Assembly: GCF_001969365.1 (NCBI RefSeq)
Contig: NZ_CP019312.1
Span: 2,356,001 to 2,420,000 of the forward strand
DNA length: 64,000 nucleotides
Source of the DNA: Tateyamaria omphalii
Lineage (GTDB): Bacteria > Pseudomonadota > Alphaproteobacteria > Rhodobacterales > Rhodobacteraceae
Direction: 5' to 3'
The notes beneath the pieces are model-generated. The model saw only the letters and a program-made list of their open reading frames with translations. It was not told the origin of the DNA and ran no database searches. This document shows positions 1-10,912 of the stretch, one piece after another. A program made the position numbers and the translations under genes. The first letter of the stretch is position 1. Each line of letters starts with the position of its first letter.

Positions 1-2
1 AC

Positions 3-387
3 GGCGCCACCGGGCTTGGCGGGTCGGGGGACGACCTGTTCAACGTGTGGAATTTCCATGACGAGCCAACAGCTACCGTGACGGGAGGCGAAGGCGCAGA
101 CACGGTCAGTGCATTGGTGCGCGGTGCGCGGTGCGCGGGATGGCGAAGCGGACGACGTTTACCTCAACATCACGGATTTCAATCCGGCAGAGGACGTCTT
201 GCAAATCGGCACGTTCCAGTCGGACAACCGCGTGGACGACATCGAAATCATCGCGGCCTCGGACGGCAGCTTCACAGATGTGCGGGTGACGTTCAGCGCC
301 TCGCCGGGTCAGACACCGGGTACTGCCGTGATCCGTTTGGATGGAACGCCTGCCATCACCGAGGATGAGATCGTCATCATCGCCTAG
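3..387 (+). CDS. C-terminal end of an RTX-like (calcium-binding repeat) secreted protein, frameshifted, 5' end outside the window
   Basis: The gene enters from the left edge. In the frame starting at base 3 it reads glycine/aspartate-rich sequence ([18 protein letters not shown]) typical of hemolysin-type calcium-binding nonapeptide repeats. That frame then degenerates, while the frame ending at 387 carries a sensible acidic C-terminus ([19 protein letters not shown] and onward). Deleting one copy of a 7-bp tandem repeat at 117-137 joins the two frames perfectly, so the gene is shifted by +7 at that repeat. Proteins of this family are normally secreted by type I systems through an uncleaved C-terminal signal, which here lies beyond the shift. 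The stop codon overlaps the stop of the convergent neighbour. The family call rests on repeat style only; the function of the missing N-terminus is unknown. Confidence 0.6.
117..137 (+). repeat. Three tandem copies of a heptamer, GTGCGCG
   Basis: Three perfect head-to-tail copies of GTGCGCG lie at 117-123, 124-130 and 131-137 inside the RTX-like gene. With two copies the upstream and downstream coding frames are continuous; with three they are not. Because the unit length is not a multiple of three, gain or loss of a copy switches the frame. Confidence 0.85.
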
Positions 388-1130
388 ACCACCCTGCCCG
401 CCACAGGTGCAGTCACACCTTGCGGCACTTTTTGCCGCTTGGCCTTGGATCGCGCCACCTTGCCCTTTGGCGGGTAGACCAGTTTCGATGCCTCGACCAT
501 AAAGGCGCCGCCCGCCACCATACCCGGCATGAGCCGCCCGACCTTTTCGAACATGGCGGCGGATTTCATCCACACCCGCTTGCCCGATGGGAATTGGTAC
601 AGCGCGCCCACATGCCGTTCCGGCAGGAACTGGTGCTTGCGCAGCTGTGTCTCCAGCTGGCTGGCGGAATAGGGCCGTCCGTAGCCGAATGGTGTGCGGT
701 CGCGACGGCTCCAGAGCCCGGCGCGGTTCGGCACGATGAAAAGCGCCTTGCCCCCCGGACCAAGCACGCGCCACGCCTCTTCCAAAAGGTCATAGGCTCG
801 CTCGGATGTTTCGAGCCCGTGCAGCATGACCAACTTGTCCACATGCCCCGTTTCCAGCGGCCACAGGGTTTCTTCGGTCAGGACCGAGACATTCTGCATG
901 TCTGCAGGCCAAGGCATCACCCCTTGCGGGCCGGGCATCAGCGCGATCACCCGCCGCGCGTCTTTCAGGTAGGGCCGCAAAAGCGGCGCGGCAAAGCCGA
1001 AGCCGGCGACGGTCTGGCCCTGCGCTTCAGGCCAGATTTCCACCAGCCTGCGCCGCAGCGACGCCTGCGCCGCCCGTCCAAGCGCATTGCGATAATAGAA
1101 GTTGCGCAGGTCCTGCACGTCAAGATGCAT
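384..1130 (-). CDS. Class I SAM-dependent methyltransferase
   Basis: The 248-residue protein resembles the SAM-methyltransferase fold. The glycine motif I is degenerate ([11 protein letters not shown] near residue 42). A better-conserved block follows: a hydrophobic strand before LHGLETSE (about residue 104), then [21 protein letters not shown] (about residues 115-135), the motif usually seen in small-molecule or lipid methyltransferases. The C-terminus is very basic ([13 protein letters not shown]). The gene is convergent with the RTX-like gene, and their stop codons share the bases CTAG. It is divergent from gloB, 72 bp away. Pairing of a methyltransferase with gloB is common in related genomes, but I cannot name the substrate. 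Confidence 0.75.
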   Translation of the reverse strand: MHLDVQDLRNFYYRNALGRAAQASLRRRLVEIWPEAQGQTVAGFGFAAPLLRPYLKDARRVIALMPGPQGVMPWPADMQNVSVLTEETLWPLETGHVDKLVMLHGLETSERAYDLLEEAWRVLGPGGKALFIVPNRAGLWSRRDRTPFGYGRPYSASQLETQLRKHQFLPERHVGALYQFPSGKRVWMKSAAMFEKVGRLMPGMVAGGAFMVEASKLVYPPKGKVARSKAKRQKVPQGVTAPVAGRVV

Positions 1131-1202
1131 GATCGTCTCTTGTTCATCCGGCCCTTTGGGACCACCTTGGATTTAACAGTAAGCACAACGAGCCGAATTG
1201 CC

Positions 1203-1970
1203 ATGCCCCTCGACATCCGTACCATTCCTTGCCTGAGCGACAACTACGCGTTTCTGGCCCATGATCCGGACACCGGGGCCACGGCGCTGGTAGACGCCCC
1301 GGAGGCCGCGCCGATCCTGGCGGCACTGGACGCCACAGGCTGGCGGCTGAGCGATGTGCTGCTGACGCATCATCACTACGACCACGTGGACGGGTTGCCC
1401 GAGATCATGGCCGCCCACCCTGCCCGGGTCGTTGGCGCCGCCGCCGATGCACACCGCCTGCCCGCGCTTGATGTGCAAGCGTCTGAAGGGGACAGCGTGA
1501 CCATCGGGTCCGAAACCGGCACTGTCATCGACGTGTCGGGCCACACCGTCGGGCATATCGCATTTTACTTTCCCGGCGCGCGGGCCGTCTTCACTGCCGA
1601 CAGCCTGATGGCCCTCGGGTGCGGGCGGGTTTTCGAAGGTACCAAGCCGCAGATGCATGAAAGCCTGCAGAAACTGGCAGGCCTGCCCGGCGACACGGCT
1701 GTCTACTCAGGCCACGAATATACCGCCGCCAACGGGAAATTTGCCCTGAGTATTGATCCCGAAAACCCCGACCTTATATCCCGTATTCGCGGGGTGGCTG
1801 AAAAACGCGCATCGGGCACTCCGACCGTGCCATCCCTTCTGTCCGAAGAACTGGCCACAAACCCCTTTCTGCGCGCCAACGACCCCGCCATTCAGGCCCA
1901 TCTGGGCATGGAAGGTGCCAACGCCACCGACGTGTTCACGGAAATCCGCACTCGGAAGGACAACTTCTGA
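1203..1970 (+). CDS. gloB: Hydroxyacylglutathione hydrolase (glyoxalase II)
   Basis: The 255-residue protein has the metallo-beta-lactamase fold and is of usual glyoxalase II length. The dinuclear metal motif THHHYDH spans residues 55-61; further ligand regions are SGHTVGHIAFY and the Asp in FTADSL, and SGHEYT lies near residue 168. The C-terminal glyoxalase II domain ends in RTRKDNF, as usual. It hydrolyses S-lactoylglutathione to D-lactate and glutathione in the cytoplasm, the second step of methylglyoxal detoxification. The ATG at 1203 gives the canonical N-terminus (MPLDIRTIPCLSDNYAFL); longer upstream reading in the same frame is non-homologous. Confidence 0.93.
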   Translation: MPLDIRTIPCLSDNYAFLAHDPDTGATALVDAPEAAPILAALDATGWRLSDVLLTHHHYDHVDGLPEIMAAHPARVVGAAADAHRLPALDVQASEGDSVTIGSETGTVIDVSGHTVGHIAFYFPGARAVFTADSLMALGCGRVFEGTKPQMHESLQKLAGLPGDTAVYSGHEYTAANGKFALSIDPENPDLISRIRGVAEKRASGTPTVPSLLSEELATNPFLRANDPAIQAHLGMEGANATDVFTEIRTRKDNF

Positions 1971-2165
1971 GACGCGCAGGTCCACCCACACGCCCAATGT
2001 GACACCATCGTAACGCTTCTCACGCATATTGTGAGGCCCAAGGTAGAAAAAAGCCTTGAAGCCGCGCGATCTTCAACCAAACTTAAATACATGAGGCCAT
2101 GGTTGGTCTGGGGCCTCGACATTCCTTGGCGCCCCAACCGACCCCGATCGAAAGGAGCACGAGCC

Positions 2166-4486
<2,321 letters not shown>

Positions 4487-4487
<1 letters not shown>

Positions 4488-5454
4488 TGCGCGCGGCAGC
4501 CCTTGCCGCTTTGATTTTGTCCCTCGCCGTGCCTGTCGCGGCGAGGGATATTTCGTTGGGATTGCCCATCGACTGCGATCTTGGACGCGACTGTTTTATC
4601 CAGCAATATGTGGACCACGATCCATCGCGCGCGGCGATGGATTTCGGCTGCTCGACCCTCAGTTACGACACACATCAGGGCACGGATTTTGCACTCATTT
4701 CGCTGCGGCAAATGCAGAGTGGGGTAAACGTGATCGCCGCGGCACCCGGCACAGTTGCGGGGACGCGCGACGGGATGGAGGATCGGGTCTACCGTGCGGG
4801 GGACGCGAACCGCATCGACGGGCGTGACTGCGGCAATGGTGTACGGCTCAACCACGATAACGGGTGGAGCACGCAATATTGCCACCTCAAACGCGGCAGC
4901 CTGACTGTTCAGGAGGGCGACCGTGTGGACGGCGGAACGGTGCTGGGGCAGGTTGGACTGTCGGGGGTCACGCAGTTTCCGCACGTGCACATGACACTGC
5001 GCAAGGATGGCGCCGTGGTGGATCCGTTCGATCCCGATGGGCAGATTGAGTGCGGCGCGCCCAGCACAGACACGTTGTGGGACGCAGCCCCCCCTATCGC
5101 CCCGGCGGCGTGCTCAGCGTGGGCTTCACCGACCGTGTTCCCGAATTTGACGACATCAAGGCAGGCACCGCCGCATCACCACAAATGCCGACAGATGCGC
5201 CCGCCCTCGTCGTCTTTGGCTACGCATTCGGAAGCCAGGCCGGGGACCGGATGCGGCTGCGCATCGACGGGCCGGACGGTGAACTGATCGATGAGACCTT
5301 GGAACTCGACCGCCCTCAGGCACAGCTCTTTCGCGCCGTTGGCAAGAAGCTGACCAGCGCAAGCTGGCCGGCCGGAGAGTATACAGGCACGGTCACTTTG
5401 CAGCGTGATGGGCGCGAAATTGACCGGGTCCAAGGCACCACCATCGTGCGCTGA
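4487..5454 (+). CDS. M23-family peptidase (LytM/murein hydrolase type), frameshifted in its C-terminal third
   Basis: A Sec signal peptide (MRAAALAALILSLAVPVAA) leads a lysostaphin-type M23 domain with intact zinc ligands: H63-x-G-x-D67 (HQGTD) and H166-x-H168 (HVH). It probably cleaves peptidoglycan cross-links or activates amidases in the periplasm. The original frame ends at 5287 after about 80 unrelated residues. The native C-terminus (SVGFTDRVPEFDDIKAG through TTIVR) lies in another frame ending at 5454. The break is at a run of seven C (5088-5094); one extra C would restore a 322-residue protein. The start ATG overlaps the clpA stop, so the two are translationally coupled. The catalytic domain is upstream of the shift and could still be made. 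Confidence 0.75.
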
Positions 5455-5484
5455 ACCCTATGTAAGGCGCAGGTGTCCTGCGCC

Positions 5485-7968
5485 CTATTTCTCGGTGAAT
5501 TTCAACTCGATCCGACGGTTCTGTGCGCGCGCCTGTGGCGTGTCACCAACTGCAATCGGCTGGTATTGCCCAAAGCCATTGGCCGACAACCGCTCCGGGG
5601 GCAGGCCAAGGAAGTTCACCATATACCGCACGACGGACAGCGCGCGGGCCTGGCTGAGCTCCCAGTTGTCGGCAAACGCCCCCTGACCCGAGAGCGGCAC
5701 ATTGTCGGTGTGGCCGTCCACCTGCAACACCCAGTCGATGCCGTCGGGAATGTCGTTGGCCACCCCGCGCAAAAGGTTCGCGACCTTCGCGATCTCGCCC
5801 TGACCAGCCGCAGACAGGTCAGCGCCCCCGGGGGGGAACAACACTTCGGAGGAAAAGACAAAGCGGTCGCCCACGATCCGCACGCCCTCTTGCACACCCA
5901 GCACGTCGCGCAACTGGCCGAAGAATTCCGACCGGTAGCGCTCCAGATCCTGCGCCTGCGCTTCAAGCCGCTTGCGCTCTTCTTCCTCCAACTCGCGCCT
6001 GCGCCGCTCTTCAAGGGCGGCGCGCGCCAGCGCCGTGTTCAGGTCACGGCCCAGGGTGCTCAGCTGCACCTCCTTGGCGGCATCGCGTGCCACTGCATCA
6101 TCAAGCAGCGCCTGCAATTGGCCGAGTTGCGTGCGCAGGCTGGCGACCTGCTGGTTCAGAAGTTCGGTCTGGCGTTGCGCCTCCAGCGTTGCCGCCTCTT
6201 CGGCGCTAAGCGCATCACGGGCTGCGGCAAGCAGGGCGGAACGCTCTTGTGCTGCCGATGTCTGATTGGCCAGCGCCTGTTCGGTATCGGTCTTCTCCGC
6301 CAGCGCTGCGGCAAGGGCCGCGCGCAGCTCTTGCGTGTCGGTTCCCAGGCTTTGCAATTCCGTCTCTGCGGCCAGTTTTGCAGCGAGCGCCGCGGCCAGT
6401 TGATCGCGCACCTCTGCATTGTTGCTGCCAGCCGCCTGCGCATCGGCCTGCGCCGCGTCGCGTGCCGCAATCGCCGCGGCCAGCTGCGTGCGCAAGTCGG
6501 CTAGATCCGTTTGCTGCGCCGACAATTGGGTCTCGGCCGCTGTGCGCGCGGCGACTGCAGCCGCAAGGCGATCCCGCACTTCGGTTAAATCAAGGTTCGA
6601 TGCTTCCAGCCGTGCCTCAATCGCGGTCATACGCGCTTGCAGGGTTGCCAGCTCTTCGGCGCTGGCGGCGCGGGCCTGCTGCGCATTGGCCAGTTGGGTT
6701 TCCAATGCGGTCGCGCGGGACTGCGCGGCCGCAATCTCTTCCTGCGCCTTTGTCAGTTCGGTTTGCAGGTTGGCCGCGGTCGTCGTGCGCCCGTCAATGG
6801 CCTGTTCCGCCGCGTTCAACCGCGCCTCAAGCGTCGCGGCATTGGCAGTGGCCGCGTCAAGTTGCGACAGGGCGCGTGCCAGTTGTTCCTGCAAGTCGGC
6901 AGCAGCAACTGCCCCACCTTCGGCATCCAGCAGCGCCGTGGCCAATTGGTCCTCCAAGCTGGCGCGCTCCGACATCAGGGCGGAGTTTTCCGATTTCGCG
7001 GCCTCGATTGCGGCCAGTGCCGACGCCAACTCGGTCTCAAGCGTGTCGATCCGGGTTTGCGCGGCCTCTGCCGATCCGCTGGAGGCTTCCGCCGCAAGAA
7101 GCGCCACGGCAAGCCGGTCGGTCAGGTTCTCTTCCGCCGCACGGGCGGCGGCTAGCAACGTAAGCGTATCCTCGGCCTCCTGCCGCTGCGCCTCAAGGGC
7201 AAGGGTCATCGCGGTCAGTTCGGCATCCGCATTCTCCAACCGTTCCCGCAGCGCTTCGGCTGCCGCCGCCTCGGCAAGGCGCGCAGCCTCTTCTTCCGTC
7301 AACGCCGCGCGGGCGGCGTCCAAATCGGATTGCAGGGCCGCCGTCTGGTCGGCGCTTTCGGCGTTGCGGTTGCGCAGGTCCGCGATCAGCGCCTGCAACG
7401 CGTCGGTGCGGGCCGCGGCAAGGCGCGCGACCTCTTCCTGTGCATCGACCTCGTCCCGCGCGGCGGCAAGCGCCAGGTTCAGCGCCTCTTGTTCCGACAA
7501 AAGCCGCGTCTGTTCCGCCTCAAGCCCCGCAACGGTGTCAAGCGCCGTATCCCGATCCGCGATCAACGCGGCCACTTGCGCCTCAAAGCTGGTGATGCGC
7601 GTTTCGGCCTGCGCCAGTGCCGTGGCCTGTGCGTCCCGTTCCGCGGTAAGCGCCGCGATGGTCGCCGCTTGCGCATCAACCTGTGCCCGTGTGTCCCCAA
7701 GCGTTGTGTTCAGCGCAGACAGGCGCGCGTCCAGCTGATTGGCGCGCTGTTCCTCAAGCCCCAACGCCTGCGCCAGTGCCGCCACCTCGCCCGCAAGCTG
7801 GTCCAGCTCGGTTTCCTGCCCCGAGATCGTCTCGCGCAGGACAAACTGCACGATCATAAAGATCGTCAGCACAAACATCAGCACCAGCAAAAGGCCGGTC
7901 ATCGCATCGACAAAGCCGGGCCAGATCGAGGCCTGGAACCGTTGCCCTGTACGACGGGAAAGCGCCAT
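5485..7968 (-). CDS. MotB/OmpA-like stator protein with a giant coiled coil (peptidoglycan-binding)
   Basis: The 827-residue protein has three parts. A single N-terminal membrane helix (about residues 16-46) carries Asp21 in FVDAMTGLLLVLMF, equivalent to the ion-carrying Asp of MotB/ExbD. About 640 residues of Ala/Glu/Gln/Arg-rich heptad sequence (about 48-690) form a predicted coiled coil. An OmpA-type peptidoglycan-binding domain (695-827) contains VDGHTDNVPL, NWELSQARA and NRRIEL. By MotB topology the coil and OmpA domain are periplasmic. It starts 2 bp after the MotA/ExbB-like gene and must act with it as an ion-driven motor or anchor. What it drives is unknown; ZorB and TolR-like proteins are the nearest functional analogies. 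Confidence 0.85.
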   Translation of the reverse strand: MALSRRTGQRFQASIWPGFVDAMTGLLLVLMFVLTIFMIVQFVLRETISGQETELDQLAGEVAALAQALGLEEQRANQLDARLSALNTTLGDTRAQVDAQAATIAALTAERDAQATALAQAETRITSFEAQVAALIADRDTALDTVAGLEAEQTRLLSEQEALNLALAAARDEVDAQEEVARLAAARTDALQALIADLRNRNAESADQTAALQSDLDAARAALTEEEAARLAEAAAAEALRERLENADAELTAMTLALEAQRQEAEDTLTLLAAARAAEENLTDRLAVALLAAEASSGSAEAAQTRIDTLETELASALAAIEAAKSENSALMSERASLEDQLATALLDAEGGAVAAADLQEQLARALSQLDAATANAATLEARLNAAEQAIDGRTTTAANLQTELTKAQEEIAAAQSRATALETQLANAQQARAASAEELATLQARMTAIEARLEASNLDLTEVRDRLAAAVAARTAAETQLSAQQTDLADLRTQLAAAIAARDAAQADAQAAGSNNAEVRDQLAAALAAKLAAETELQSLGTDTQELRAALAAALAEKTDTEQALANQTSAAQERSALLAAARDALSAEEAATLEAQRQTELLNQQVASLRTQLGQLQALLDDAVARDAAKEVQLSTLGRDLNTALARAALEERRRRELEEEERKRLEAQAQDLERYRSEFFGQLRDVLGVQEGVRIVGDRFVFSSEVLFPPGGADLSAAGQGEIAKVANLLRGVANDIPDGIDWVLQVDGHTDNVPLSGQGAFADNWELSQARALSVVRYMVNFLGLPPERLSANGFGQYQPIAVGDTPQARAQNRRIELKFTEK

Positions 7969-7970
7969 GT

Positions 7971-9185
7971 TCAGCCATCCCCCACGGATTGATCGGGCCG
8001 GTTGCGGCCGCCGCCGCCCTGCCCGGCCTTGCGGTTTTGTCCGCGCGGCTGGCTCAGCGCCTTGGCCAGCGCCGAGATGTCGGTGCGCAGCTCGGCCATG
8101 CTTTCCTGCCGGCCTGCGCTGATTTCTTCGAGGATGCGCAACATCTGCACATCAATCGACCGCAAGCGCATCCGGCTTTCGGCGTCGATCCCGTCGCCCG
8201 TGCCCTGCCGTTCGATCACTTCAATCAGCCGCTCCTGGCCCTCGGCCACGCGCATCAGGGCGTCGTTGCCGCCCCCCTGCGCCTCAAGCCGCGTGGTCAT
8301 CCGGTCCACCGCGTCGGCCAGGTTGCCCAGCCTTTCATCCACCATCGACCGGCTGATGTCAGACTGGGTGAACATGGTTTGCAGGCTTTCCATCTGCTCG
8401 GCCAGATGGTCGATCAGCCCGGCCATCGCGCTTTGATCCTGCCCGCCGTCGCCATCGGTCAGGCCCACGCGGGTGATCGAGCTCAGCCATTCTTCCAGTT
8501 CGCGGTAAAACCGGTTCTGACCGCGGCCCGCGAAAAGCTCAAGCAGCCCCACGATCAACGAGCCCGCTAACCCCAACAGCGACGAGGCAAAGGCAACGCC
8601 CATGCCGCCCAACTGCGCCTCAAGCCCCGTCATCAGCCGGTTGAACACCGCGACCCCGCCTTCGCCCTCTTGCGGGGCCAGGCTGCGGATGGTGTCGACG
8701 ACAGCAGGCACCGTTGTGGCAAGGCCATAGAACGTACCCAAAAGGCCCAGAAAAATCAGCATGTTGACGATGTAGCGCGTGATATCGCGCACCTCGTCGA
8801 TCCGGGTGGCAACGGAATCAAGGATCGACCGGGTCGAGGTCGCCGAAAGCTGCATCCGCGCGCCCCGCGACCGCAAAAGCGACGCGAGCGAGGCCAGAAG
8901 CTGCGGCGCTTTCGTCTGCGCGTCGGCCCGGTCGCTGGCAAATTCCTCGATCCAGCGCACAGACGAGATCAGCGAGAACACCTGCCAGAAGCACGCGATC
9001 ACGCCAATGAAAAAGACCATGACGATGAACCCGTTCAGATACGGGTTCGCCTGGAACACCGGCAAGACGCGCGGCAGCGCGATGACCGCCCCAAAGAGCG
9101 ACAGGCCCAGCACAAACACCATGGCGAAAATCTGTTGAACGGGCTGAGAAAAGTGCGGCTGCGCGTCGGGTGTGGTCCGTGCCAT
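7971..9185 (-). CDS. MotA/TolQ/ExbB-like proton channel family protein
   Basis: The 404-residue membrane protein has four predicted helices: about residues 16-40, 47-70, 125-150 and 186-212. The last two contain the family signatures LGLLGTFYGL and GMGVAFASSLLGLAGSL. A cytoplasmic C-terminal tail of about 190 residues is rich in helix-forming residues and ends in a Gly/Arg stretch; this tail is longer than in ExbB. The ATG at 9185 is supported by GGTCAGGAG upstream; a longer N-terminus is not MotA-like. It is the first gene of a two-gene operon with the coiled-coil OmpA protein. A palindrome (GCTTTT-GTGC-AAAAGC) lies upstream at 9235-9250, a possible operator or hairpin. Confidence 0.85.
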   Translation of the reverse strand: MARTTPDAQPHFSQPVQQIFAMVFVLGLSLFGAVIALPRVLPVFQANPYLNGFIVMVFFIGVIACFWQVFSLISSVRWIEEFASDRADAQTKAPQLLASLASLLRSRGARMQLSATSTRSILDSVATRIDEVRDITRYIVNMLIFLGLLGTFYGLATTVPAVVDTIRSLAPQEGEGGVAVFNRLMTGLEAQLGGMGVAFASSLLGLAGSLIVGLLELFAGRGQNRFYRELEEWLSSITRVGLTDGDGGQDQSAMAGLIDHLAEQMESLQTMFTQSDISRSMVDERLGNLADAVDRMTTRLEAQGGGNDALMRVAEGQERLIEVIERQGTGDGIDAESRMRLRSIDVQMLRILEEISAGRQESMAELRTDISALAKALSQPRGQNRKAGQGGGGRNRPDQSVGDG

Positions 9186-9259
9186 GCGGTGGCTCCTGAC
9201 CCCTGCTTTTGTTTTCTTTCGCAGCAGCCTATCGGCTTTTGTGCAAAAGCGCCAAGGAT

Positions 9260-9790
9260 TTATGCTCGAATTGCTGCAACGCGGCGTGACAACCAATCAA
9301 GGTCCGGATCCGCCACGCCAAGTTCGGTCAGATGTTGGGCAGTGTTGTAAAGATATTCGCTGTTGGGTCCACGCCCGCCATGGGCATGGGCGATAATCTG
9401 CGCCTGTTCCTCTAGCGGCAGACCACCGCAATATTGCACGTGGTCGGGGTCGATCACATAGGTCACCGCCGTGACCCGTCGCCCGTCGGTCAGGGCCACC
9501 TGCAACATCCGTTCCAGATAGGCGGATGAGATCAGCTCGCGTTCGCGCAAATAGCCCAGCGTCGCATCCTCCGTCCCCGGCGCCACACGCAGGGCCACGC
9601 CGTCACAGGCCGCATCCGCCGCAGCATCAAGGGCAAGCACCAGGCCCGGCGCCGCCTCGGACCCGCGGTGGTGGATGGACCGCATACAGAACGACCGCGC
9701 CCAGCCCGGCAAGGTTCCGCGCACGCTTTCGGCCACGTCAAAGCCGGGGTTCCAAAGCAGGCTGCCATAGCCGAACACCCACATGGTCAT
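9260..9790 (-). CDS. ChaC-like gamma-glutamylcyclotransferase
   Basis: The 176-residue protein starts with the diagnostic substrate-loop motif VFGYGSLLWNPGF. The likely catalytic Glu is in YLRERELIS, and YIDPDHVQYCGGLP matches the ChaC core. The family degrades glutathione to 5-oxoproline and Cys-Gly in the cytoplasm. Starts at 9796 (GTG), 9790 and 9784 (ATG) are all possible; AAGGA sits best for 9790. The gene is monocistronic, divergent from the DUF2125 gene. Confidence 0.85.
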   Translation of the reverse strand: MTMWVFGYGSLLWNPGFDVAESVRGTLPGWARSFCMRSIHHRGSEAAPGLVLALDAAADAACDGVALRVAPGTEDATLGYLRERELISSAYLERMLQVALTDGRRVTAVTYVIDPDHVQYCGGLPLEEQAQIIAHAHGGRGPNSEYLYNTAQHLTELGVADPDLDWLSRRVAAIRA

Positions 9791-9856
9791 TGTCACTGGT
9801 CCTTATGCTACCGCGTGCGGTAGACCCGATTTCGCAGGCAAGGAAAAGGGGCAGAC

Positions 9857-10855
9857 ATGCGCAGATTGATGTGGATCGTTGCACTGGTGGCGCTCGTCTG
9901 GTGCGGCTGGTGGTGGGCCGCATCCTCTGGCCTGCGCGGTGGCGTGTCGGCCTGGTTCGACGCCCGCGCCGCCGAAGGCTGGCAGGCCGAAGTGCAGGAG
10001 GTCACAGGCGGCGGCTTTCCCCTGACCCTGCGCGCAGGCCTGCGGGACGTGGCCCTCGCCGACCCCCAAGCCGGGCTGGCGATCCGGACCGGTACGCTCG
10101 ACATCGCCGCACCCGCGTATTGGCCGGGCGATGTGACCGTCACGCTGGACGACGACCCGATCCTCATCGCCTCGCCCTTTGGCCGCTCAACGCTGACCAT
10201 GGCGGACGGGGTCATGGCGCTGAACCTGCACCCCGGCACCGCGCTCGAGCTGGAGGCGCTGGGATGGACATCCGGCCCGTGGCAGGTCGAGGATGCGCAA
10301 GGGATCCTCGCGCAAGCAGGCGATCTGACCCTGACCATGGTCCAGACTGACGGCGCGACCTATGCCCTGACCGCCGCCGCTCAATCCTTTGCCCCCGGCA
10401 GTGCGGCGCGGCGCAACCTGCGCCTGCCCGACACGTTCCCCGGCGCCTTTGACAGCCTGCAAATGCGCGCCGACATCACCTTCGACACGGCGTGGGACCG
10501 GCGCGCTCTGGACCAGCGCCGCCCTCAACCACGGGTGATCGACCTGCATCTGGCCGAAGCGATCTGGGGCGATCTGCAATTCAACCTGAGCGCCGATCTG
10601 ACGGTGGATGCGCAGGGCAACCCTTCCGGCACGGTCGCCATCCAGGCCGAAAACTGGCGCACCATGCTGGATCTGGCAGAGAATGTGGGCGCCCTACCTG
10701 CGCAGCTACGGGGTCAGGTCGAAGGTGTGTTCCAAGCCCTCGCAGGCGCGTCGGGCAATGACGACACGCTGGACGTGGAGCTGACGTTGCGCGATGGGGC
10801 AATCCGCCTCGGCTTTATTCCGTTGGCCCCCGCGCCGCGTCTGATCCTGCGCTGA
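9857..10855 (+). CDS. DUF2125 domain-containing protein
   Basis: The 332-residue protein has an N-terminal membrane anchor or signal (about residues 4-22, MWIVALVALVWCGWWWAA) and a long periplasmic part rich in beta-strand patterns. The order of blocks (GGFPLTLRAGLRDVALADPQ, IAAPAYWPGDVTVTL and IWGDLQFNLSADL) matches the alphaproteobacterial DUF2125 family as I remember it. Its function is unknown; the strand-rich architecture resembles AsmA-like envelope proteins. AAAAGGGG precedes the ATG. The following 57 bp contain a perfect 7-bp stem with a 3-nt loop (10888-10904) between this gene and the convergent extensin gene. Confidence 0.8.
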   Translation: MRRLMWIVALVALVWCGWWWAASSGLRGGVSAWFDARAAEGWQAEVQEVTGGGFPLTLRAGLRDVALADPQAGLAIRTGTLDIAAPAYWPGDVTVTLDDDPILIASPFGRSTLTMADGVMALNLHPGTALELEALGWTSGPWQVEDAQGILAQAGDLTLTMVQTDGATYALTAAAQSFAPGSAARRNLRLPDTFPGAFDSLQMRADITFDTAWDRRALDQRRPQPRVIDLHLAEAIWGDLQFNLSADLTVDAQGNPSGTVAIQAENWRTMLDLAENVGALPAQLRGQVEGVFQALAGASGNDDTLDVELTLRDGAIRLGFIPLAPAPRLILR

Positions 10856-10912
10856 TCTCCTTCACTTTGCCAAGTAAACCGCGGGGTCTGGGGCAGCGCC
10901 CCAGTCCAAAAC

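Noticed and set aside
1971..2165. Heat-shock sigma-32 promoter for clpA
   Set aside because: CTTGAA occurs at 2055 but no convincing -10 lies at the right spacing.
5485..9185. Zorya anti-phage system
   Set aside because: The MotA/MotB-like pair recalls ZorAB, but no zorC/D/E-type gene is adjacent and the neighbours are housekeeping genes, so a defence label is not supported.
10883..10908. Terminator between DUF2125 and extensin genes
   Set aside because: CTGGGGC-AGC-GCCCCAG is a perfect stem but no T-run follows on either strand.
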